Source: Ursus arctos (lineage: Eukaryota > Chordata > Mammalia > Carnivora > Ursidae). Taken from it: a DNA stretch of 64,000 bases. Each line of letters opens with the position of its first letter. Position 1 is the stretch's first letter. The DNA is taken from contig NW_026622897.1 in NCBI RefSeq assembly GCF_023065955.2, positions 6,391,001 through 6,455,000 of the forward strand. Reading direction: 5' to 3'. The notes beneath the pieces are model-generated. The model ran no database searches. It worked only from the letters and a program-made list of their open reading frames with translations, and was not told where the DNA came from. Both the position numbers and the translations under genes were made by a program. Below, piece by piece: positions 56,156 to 64,000 of the stretch.

Positions 56156-57634
56156 GGGGAAGGCTTTGCAGTGGTAGCTGGAATCCCAAAAGAGAAGTAA
56201 GCTCAACAACTGTCAACAGTTTTTCTTTAGCCAATCACCACTCCCCCCACTACTCTTGGAGACCATTCTCCTTGAGCATTTTTATGATCCACCCTCAGAA
56301 GATTCTGAGGTCAGAGGGTGGAACCTCTCTTTAATGGACTCAAAGAAAGAATGACCAATTTCATTTTGCCGCTAACAATTTTTTCTGAACAACACCTCTG
56401 GATTTTTTCTGATGACCTATGGAAGGTATAAGAAATGAACTTCTTAAAGCCTGATGGTGCAGTCAAACCAGCAAGCTGCTTCCAGCTGAGTCTGTAATAG
56501 CAAACCCAAAAAGGTAACTGACAATTTGAGAGAGTTATAGCTGGACTAACTGCAGTCCCTGAGACAGTCATGCTGTGGGACCTTAGCCTTCCAGATACAT
56601 CAAACCCCAAGACCTTTAGAAGTTGAGCAGCTCACCAAATTTTAACTTAAAAAAAAAGGTAACAGCTGTCCTCCCCTGCCATGGGCAGGTAACAGGCCAT
56701 TCTCCCAAGACACTCTAAAATAGCCTTTTCTAGTCTCTGCTCATGGCCATAAGGGTTCCTCCTCGAAGTATGAGGCCAGATATAGCAGTATAACAAATAA
56801 AAAAGTAAAACTTGGAATCTTTTTGTGAATATTAACATTAATTATTTCTGTAGCAATATGAGGCTATAGTCCCCATATGGTCTAGCTAAATAAACACTAC
56901 ATTCATCACCAACAATACAGTTCATGGTTCCAGATCTGCTTCCTAGCTCATAAATGGTGCCTGCCAAAGCTTCACAGTATAAGGCTGAATTTAGTCAGAA
57001 TTAACACATTTACTGACCTAAGACCCTTAGTACCAGGAAGATTTATTAGAAGATTAGACCATAATTTTAATTCAGGTTATTCAGCTTGCATAAAATCTTA
57101 CATACCTTTTATATTTTAACATGCTGGAAGGGACTGTCCTTACATAGAGTTAGAAAGGTCTGCTGGGGCTGATAGAAGAGAGAGAATTAAAAAGAACTGG
57201 TATTTGTTATAGGCTGACTTTCATTTATCTAAAGATATTGTACAGAAATTGAGTAGAGTCTATTCCCGTTTTGCTCTTGTTTTTTTTGTGTGCTAGATCC
57301 TGAGAAAATTCATTCAACTCTGCTTCTTTTTTGTTGGAGATGTATGACTGCTATTAACATGAAACAGGGAGGAAAAGCAAGGCTAACGCATCTCATTTTC
57401 CCAGAAAAATTTTCCTCTCAGGTGCAAAAGGCTTTCTCTCCATCTTGCATGCAGAAATATTCTTTGCCAGTTTCTGTGAAGTTTCCCTGCCTAATGAGAT
57501 CTGAATATTGCACCAACTGGTAGAAACATTTCTTAGCTCTTAGGTCTTATTCTGCAAATGAATACTATTTTTGCTTCCAATAGTCCCTGCTTAGTAAAAT
57601 ATCATATACCGTTGATATTGAAATTTTCATCATA
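56156..57634. other. Unassigned sequence
   Basis: No named repeat or gene recognised. Short open frames at 56311-56610 and 57290-57523 have no known domain. Confidence 0.35.
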
Positions 57635-57715
57635 AACTCTGTCATTTAACAAACACTTAATGAGCACTGCACTAGGCATTGTGGGGATAGAAAATCCAGT
57701 GAAGAGAGGACTTCT
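57635..57715 (-). mobile_element. L2 3'-end scrap
   Basis: tgtcatttaacaaacactta, atgagcactgcactaggcat and tgtggggatagaaaatcc are antisense L2. Confidence 0.6.
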
Positions 57716-59750
57716 ATTTCCAGCCAGAATTGAGGGACCATAAATACCCTCCTGAATAAACCAGAAATATAGACAAAACAAATCAAACAATGGTTTAAAG
57801 ACATTGGACATCAGGCAATAAAGGACAGTGATCCCTATAGATGGGAAACAGATGAGATGAGAGCTATAATTGCTTTATCTTAATGCCTTAAAAGAATTTC
57901 CAAGCTAAAGCCCAGATAAGAGGAAATCAGAAGGAACCTGAAAGACTCCCTGTGTTGGGAAAATGAAGCTGAGAGTATAGAAAGGCCAAAGTGGTTAGAA
58001 TTCATAGGATTGTGTACTAGAGTTTAGAAAACCCTGGAGACCTACAGGGGATGGCCTTTGAATATTCATCAGAGTACTTACTGTGCATACACATACAGAA
58101 ACAATCTATGACTAGGGAAAGATCCACCTGAAAGAAATAAGACTGTGTGCATTGGTCACATATGTCTAGGACTAGTGCCTATTACCACAGCCAGACTAGA
58201 AATCCTTATGACTCACAGAGTATGACATCAAATACACACACGGTCCTGTCTTAAGAGTGGAAACAATTAGTCTTGGTATGAGCCATGTACTGGTCCTGCT
58301 TAATAAATCTGAAGAGAAGACCTGAAAGGATCAATTTTTTTAGGTAACTTAACTACATTCCAGAATGAAGCTCAAGAATATTGGTAGGAACACAAACATA
58401 TAAGCATACAACAAGTTAAAATTCAGTGTTTGACATCCAATATAATATTTCCAGATACACAAAGAAGCAGAAAAATAAGACTGCCAATGACAAAACTCAG
58501 TCAAGTGAAACTGATCCAGCAGTGACACAGAGGTTAAAATTTGCAGCCAAAGACATTAAAACAGAAGGAATAACTAGTGCATATATTTGAAAGGTTAAGG
58601 AAAGAAAAGGGAGTGTATAAAACCTAAATCAAACTTTTGTGGATGACAACTACAATGTGGGAGATTTTTTTAAAAATGCACTAGATAGGGTTAACTATAG
58701 ATTAGACACTGCAGAAGAAAATATTAGTGAACTTGAAAATGTAGCAACAGAAATGATCCAAAATAAAACACAGAAAAAAAATTTTTTAAATAAAAAACTG
58801 CATTGTGGCCTATAGAACAACTCCTTATGACCTAACATATGGGTAATTAGGGTTTCAAAGGGGAGAAGAAAAGTGGGGGATGCAGACAAATTTTGAAAAA
58901 ATAATAGCTAAAACTTTCCCAAACTTGTTGAAAATTGTGAATCCACATATCCAAAATGCTCAACAATTCTAAGCACAGGAAACAGGAAGAGAAAACCTCC
59001 ACCAAAGCACTTCAATTTCAATCAAATTTCTAAAAATTAGGGATTAAAGAAAAAATCTTAAATGCAGCCAGAGGAAAAAAAGACATCCTACAGTAAGGAA
59101 CAAAGAATAGGATGCCAGCACATAAAGCACGTAAGAATATGCCATTTCTCCTGGGAAAAAATAAAACCAGAAGACAGTGGAACAACATCTTTAAAGGACC
59201 AAGAAAAAAAATGAACTGAAAAAATCTTGAAAGACAAAAAAGAATTCTATAACCAGCAAAATATCATTCAGAAGTGAAAGTGAAATAAAGACTTTTCCAG
59301 AAAAATGAAAGTGGAAATAACTTATCACCAACAAGGAATGCTAAAGAACATCCTTCCGACAGGAGAATTATACCAAATGGAAATACAAATCTATATAAAG
59401 AAATGAAGAGCACTGGGAATAATAATTTCAGGATAAATATATAGCCTGTTTAATTTTTGTTATCTCTTTTAAAAGATAATTGAATAATAACATTGAACAA
59501 AATGCAAATTTATAATATGCATAAAAATTAAATGTGTCACATTAATAGCACCGAGCCTGGAAGGAAAAAATTAGAAGTATAATTACTTTAAGATTTTTGT
59601 ACTACAATGGAAGTGGTTTATTTTCACTTGATCATACTTGGATAAATTAAAGCTATATACTATAAACACTAAGAAATTAGAAAAGTAAGTTCCAGCTAAC
59701 ACAAATAGAAGAAAGAAAATAATAAAGAGTAAAAGGAAATCAATGAAATA
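57716..59750 (+). mobile_element. HAL1/L1M ORF1-type LINE, sense
   Basis: The best-recognised part is 58900-59480: tgctcaacaattctaagcac, aaatcttaaatgcagccaga, gaagacagtggaacaacatc, gaattctataaccagcaaaa, gtgaaataaagacttttcca, acaaggaatgctaaagaaca and gaatgaa-like agagcactgggaataat. This is L1-type ORF1 sequence followed by a 3' region. Whether it is HAL1 or an L1ME cannot be settled by eye. Upstream of 58400 the assignment is inferred from continuity. No long frame survives. Confidence 0.6.
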
Positions 59751-59814
59751 CAAAACAAATATATAGCATACACATAAAGAAAAAATAGTTCTAGCTTTTA
59801 TGTTTAGATATTTT

Positions 59815-60480
59815 TGTTTATGATATAAAATTGAAAAAAAGTTACTTTCCCATTGAAATCCATTGGCACATTTTTGAAAATCAATTGACCCTATGTTTGT
59901 GGGTCTATAACTAGACTCTAATCTGTTCCATCAATGTATTTGTCTATCCCATGCAAATATGGCATAAAAATATGACATTCTTAATCACAGTTGCTTTATA
60001 TTAAGTTTTGAAATTAGTTATTGTAGATCCTCCTGCTCTATCCTTTTTCAAGATTGTTTTGACTATTCTACCTTCTTCATTTCTCCAAGTCACTTTTAGA
60101 ATTAGCTTGTAAATTTCTTCAAAAAATTGCCTTCTGAGATTTTTATTGTAATTGTTTCAAATCTATAGATCAATACAGGGAGAATTGACATTATTAACAT
60201 TATTTTGTCTTCCAATCAATGAATGTGATGTTTCTGAACACTTCTTTAGGACTTCTTTAAATATTTAAATATTTAGAACTTCTCAGCAATGCTTTGTAAG
60301 TTTCAGTGTGGATAACTTTCATATCTTCTGTTAAATTGATTCTTAAGTATTTTAAATTTGACGATACTGTAAAGGTAATTGCTTTTTCCTTAAGTTTCAT
60401 TTTCCAGTCCCTATCTGTATTATAGATACAATTAATTTTGGTATATTAATTCTGTATCCTGCTAATTTAGAATTCAGACG
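59815..60480 (-). mobile_element. L1 ORF2 remnant, antisense
   Basis: On plus: tgtttgtgggtctataacta, ttgtctatcccatgcaaata, cacagttgctttatattaag, tttttcaagattgttttgac, gaattagcttgtaaatttct, ttcaaatctatagatcaata, tttgtcttccaatcaatgaa and tgattcttaagtattttaaa are the reverse complement of L1 ORF2 (fingers to palm region). Confidence 0.8.
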
Positions 60481-62024
60481 CTTTGGGTGGAAAACTGTTT
60501 TATGCTATATATGATAATGCACTCTTATTAATTAACACTTACTGAATGCCTCAAATGTGCAAGAACTATCCTGGAATATTTTCTGTTGAAAATTTGAAGA
60601 CTGAGTTATTGCTTAGGGTCACTCTACCTGGCTTACTTTTTCTATCCACTTAATTCTGAGTTAGCATTATAGCATTATGTTCAATAATATTATAATTTCA
60701 TGATCTAACTTATTTTTTAAAATCTTATAAGTAGAATTTTGGACTAAACCATGAAGCCTAGATACCAGACCATGATATGAGTGGTCTATTTTATTTTCTA
60801 ATGGAGCTATAATTCTAGTTTAAGTTTACTCCTGTTATTTTATTCTACCTCTTTGACAATTTTATGTATTTCACTTACATTTTTGGATAAATATACTGCA
60901 GTGCACTAGTAAGAGTATTGAGTGTTGAGGCTCTAACTGAATGAGATCCTTTGTGTAGTTAAGTGATTCTTTCTTTAGATAGAAAACAACAAGTGTTTCC
61001 CAGATAACACACAGATAGAAGGCCTGATCTCTCTGTGCCTCCCTGATAACTTATTCTGAGATGACTAGCAGGGATGAGGTCAAAGAATAAGGAGGCTTTC
61101 AGTCTGCTGTTCCAGATATAGCTGTTCATGTCAGTAGTAGCTCCCAGAATGTGGCAATCCCAACTGTTCTCTGTAGGATCAGCTACCAGATGCTCTAATA
61201 GTATCCTTGAGGCATCGAGCCTCAAACATCCTCTTTGTGTCAGCAGTTGGACAGCTCCAAATTACCCTCATGCTCAACCTCAACACCACCCGGAGAAGCC
61301 ATTCATAACAGGGTATATACCAATCCCTCTGAAACAGTGATTTCAAACCTCTTTTTTTTTTTTTTAGGGAAATCTACAATAAGAAATAAACACTGAGATT
61401 CCTTAAACCCATGTATGCATATATAAAATCAAAACAAACATCACAAATATAATACCTACAAAATATAATACCCACAAAATACAATACATGTAATTTTGTA
61501 TTCTATTTAATTCTTAGACAAGAATCACAATCACCTGAATTAATTTCATGATTAATAATGGGGTACAAATTGCCATCTGAAAAACATTGCTCTAGAAGTA
61601 GCAACTATATGGAGACATTATCTTTAATAAAAGATTTTAAGAATTTAAATAAATTTCAGGTTTAGAGGAATGAATGATTTATAATACTTTGAATATGAGG
61701 ATTCCATATATTTATATATGAAACCTAATTAGGGATTTTTATAATGGAAAATAACACATTTAAAAATGATATGCTAATGATTTCTGCACCACCATGAGAC
61801 ATTTTTGGTAGCATTTTATTTACTTCAGCATATATCTTCATACAATCACACCCTCCAAAATTATGTACTTATTTCATTAATACACAAAAGAACATGACTG
61901 TATCTTTTTTAGCTTACTAGAGCATATGTTCTACTTTTTCATTTTTTATCTTGTGAGAAAAACTCACTTTGATCTAAAGTTTTGGGATTACATGCACCTG
62001 CAGTTAGATGCATTGAGGTAAGTG
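60481..62024. other. Unassigned AT-rich sequence
   Basis: No gene recognised. 61490-61605 ends with aattaatttcatgattaata and tgaaaaacattgctctag, which hints at an old hAT element. A T run lies at 61352-61366. Confidence 0.35.
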
Positions 62025-62047
62025 CATGCGTGCATGCATGCGTACGT

Positions 62048-62087
<40 letters not shown>
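62025..62087. repeat. GCATGC-rich lead and (AC)n microsatellite
   Basis: gcatgcgtgcatgcatgcgt followed by acgtgtac and about 18 AC units. Alternating purine-pyrimidine over the whole length. Confidence 0.95.
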
Positions 62088-62499
62088 CCCAGCTTTGTTC
62101 TCTGCCTCCAGCTACCATCAACTCAGCTCCCCAGTTTGATGTACTATTTCTACTTCTTACCCAAGAGTTAGTTCTAGGGTCAGAGCATGATCCCAGAGTC
62201 CCACATGGAGAAAACTGCCCATGAAAATGTTTTTGGAAAGGCAACTTGCATCACTCAGCAAGTGCAGCATGGGCAAGATTTCCTCCAGTAGCAGCACAAA
62301 CCTCAGATCTCAGATGAATACTCAGGAAGCCGCTGGCTTGTGTTGGGGGTCAAGCTGTGTGAAAAATATAAAACCTTAAAAACTAGACTGACAGCAACAC
62401 AGTGAGATGCATATACTATGAAAGGCAGAATTATATCACATTTCACTCCAGATCACTGAAAGAACAGGCAGATCACTGACAGGTGGAATCATCTACTGT
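62088..62499. other. Unassigned sequence
   Basis: No gene or repeat recognised. Confidence 0.35.
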
Positions 62500-62900
62500 T
62501 TCCATTAGGACTGTGTTTGCCTCAACTAACAACACTATAAAACAAAAATACTCCAATGACTTAAGCATGTAGAAACTCGTTTGCTCCATGCAATAAGAAG
62601 AGCATACACAGACAGTCTAGAGCAGTTTCTGGGGCTCACCAATGCAACCAGAGACCTGGTCTTTCACTCTTCCTTCCACTGTCCTTGGCATATGGCCTCT
62701 GTCTACATTCTTACAGCCTCATGAGATCAAGATGACTGCTGAAGCTTCACCTTCACATTGTAGGCATTAAAGGAAGAAGGGCAAAAAAGCTCAGAAGAAA
62801 AGTACCTTCTCCCACAGAGACTATATGGGATGCCCTCCTATGGACTTTTATAGACATCTTATTGGCCAGAACATGGCCATTTCCTTGCTGCTGGAGAAAA
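62500..62900 (+). mobile_element. Old interspersed repeat, family not named
   Basis: ctcgtttgctccatgcaata, agaagagcatacacagacag, agatcaagatgactgctgaa, gaaggaagaagggcaaaa-like segment and cttattggccagaacatggc follow an order I know from a common old mammalian repeat without being able to name it. Confidence 0.45.
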
Positions 62901-63099
62901 TATAAAATCAAGTATTTTTAGTGGGGCATATTGGTGCCCTGCATTAAAAAAAGTAAAATGAATACTGGCAAGTGACTCTCTTTGTCTCTCTCCCTCTCTT
63001 CTTTTTTTTCTCTGAGTACATGTAGCGAGTTCATTTAAATAAACTCCATGTGTGACATGAGTCCCCTATAATTCATTTATGGGTATTCGAGAAGGAAAT

Positions 63100-63520
63100 T
63101 TGGAAGGGAACTAAAATTTATTGAATACCTTAAATGTGCTAGGCATGTTGTTAGGCTGTGTGTTTGTGTGTGTTTGTGTTGTGTACCCAAAGACATATAG
63201 ATACATACAGTGTATATGTGTATATATACACATATGTATGCATATATAATACATATATTACCCTATGTATATTTTCCTATATATAATGTGTACTATCCTT
63301 TATTATCCATTATCCTATATATATTACTTATAATATATATATAATCCTAAAAAACCTATAATAAAGGTATCATAAAGATAACATTATGTCCATGTTACAG
63401 ATTGAGAAAAAGATGCTCAGACACATTAAGGAAGTTGCCTACAGCCTCTCCCTCTTAGAGCAAAATTAGAGTCAGGATTCAGAAACAGTTCTGACCATAA
63501 CCCATGCCGCCTCACAGCTA
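63100..63520 (-). mobile_element. MIR split by a TG/TA microsatellite
   Basis: Left part: aatttattgaataccttaaa, tgtgctaggcatgttgttag. Right part: atgtccatgttacagattga, gaaaaagatgctcagacac and attagagtcaggattcaga. Between them lie (TG)n and (TATA)n sequence (about 63160-63350) in place of the central MIR part. Confidence 0.7.
63160..63350. repeat. TG/TA-rich microsatellite complex
   Basis: gtgtgtttgtgtgtg followed by alternating TATA/CATA sequence and repeated cctatatata units. Confidence 0.85.
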
Positions 63521-63780
63521 TAAGATAAAACAGGCAAGAAAAAATATGCCTGCAGTGTTTAGTAGTCTGCACAAAATTTTAAACTGATCATTACTGAGGC
63601 ACTCAAGTTACCAGAACAATATATTCAGCCAGAAAATAGTCTCCTGTGCCCAATAGTTCATATGTAAGTTCTGAGCACCTTCCAAGTTCAGTTCTAATGT
63701 GACAGGGGCTTAGAGAACCTGTTGCCAAGCAAGCAGCAGGCTACATTTTTTACTCAACTGACTAGCTGTTCTGGTGTCAC
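63521..63780. other. Unassigned sequence
   Basis: No gene or repeat recognised. Confidence 0.35.
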
Positions 63781-63958
63781 TTAGGAATAGCCTGAGGGTA
63801 AATGCATCTTCTTGCTCCTGTTTCCTGAATCCCAGATGAACACGGTTTTGTCAGAGCCCCATGTCAGGCACAGCTTTGGCACAAATCCCAGAGCCACCAT
63901 GTGGCCACCACAACCCTCAAACTCTTTCCATTCCAGAATAGTGAAAGCCAGGTCTGTT
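63781..63958 (-). pseudogene. Possible decayed exon or fragment with one WD40-like blade
   Basis: The minus-strand frame reads an F-E-G-C-G-G-H start, V-A-L-G-F-V-P in the middle and G-S-D-K-T-V-F-I-W-D at the end. This is the spacing of a single WD40 blade (GH .. V..L.F.P .. GS.DKTV.IWD). A good splice-acceptor-like sequence, ctccctttcccaattcag, ends at 63959 just upstream, so 63958 could be the first exon base. The frame stops at 63781 with no convincing splice donor before it. Only one blade is present and its parent gene is not recognised. It could be a chance match, a decayed exon, or part of a processed pseudogene. Confidence 0.2.
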
Positions 63959-64000
63959 CTGAATTGGGAAAGGGAGCGCGACATTGTTCCCAGAGGAACA

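Overview
This is mammalian nuclear DNA. It is AT-rich, carries no supportable protein-coding gene, and is densely packed with interspersed repeats. Thirteen copies of the tRNA-Lys-derived carnivore SINE (Can-SINE) place it in Carnivora. The 3' half of the youngest-looking copies (cactccccctgcttgtgttc, then a gctggctgtct-like stretch and a TAAA tail) resembles copies I know from bears, giant panda and pinnipeds rather than dog, cat or weasel forms. My best inference is an ursid or pinniped, from remembered SINE subfamilies and not from a search.

Layout. 1-5.2 kb: dinucleotide repeat, unassigned AT-rich sequence, an ERVL-type LTR (about 1.38-2.08 kb), an MLT2-like LTR, an AT palindrome and an MLT1-like LTR. 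5.2-11 kb: L2 pieces, a U6 snRNA retropseudogene at 6.49-6.59 kb, MIRs, and a decayed L2 reverse transcriptase region split by a hAT element that itself holds a SINE. 11.8-15.4 kb: two old L1 3' ends (one with two SINEs), then an MLT2-like LTR broken by an L1 and by a Tigger2/MER28 element that holds another SINE. 15.6-27.2 kb: SINEs, a 1.5-kb antisense L2, MIRs and small hAT elements. 29-31.1 kb: an old L1 end and a younger L1 with the 5' inversion typical of twin priming. 31.2-41 kb: purine tract, inverted MIR pair, L2 split by an LTR, MaLR LTR, MER5-like element, SINEs. 41-56 kb: sparser repeats, an antisense L1 end, an inverted SINE pair, and an MLT1 LTR with L2. 56-64 kb: HAL1/L1 ORF1-type sequence, antisense L1 ORF2, microsatellites, and a MIR split by a TA/TG repeat.

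Gene content. Every open frame is short (161 codons at most). Those that can be explained lie in SINEs, L1 or L2; the rest look like chance. The one weak protein hint is a WD40-like blade on the minus strand at the right edge (63781-63958). The window is best read as intergenic or deep intronic. No previously undescribed system was found. The observations worth following are nested-insertion chronologies, inverted repeat pairs that could fold in RNA, and a few unique stretches that look like conserved non-coding elements.

Family names come from memory of consensus sequences. LTR and hAT subfamily labels are tentative and ends are approximate unless a target-site duplication is quoted.
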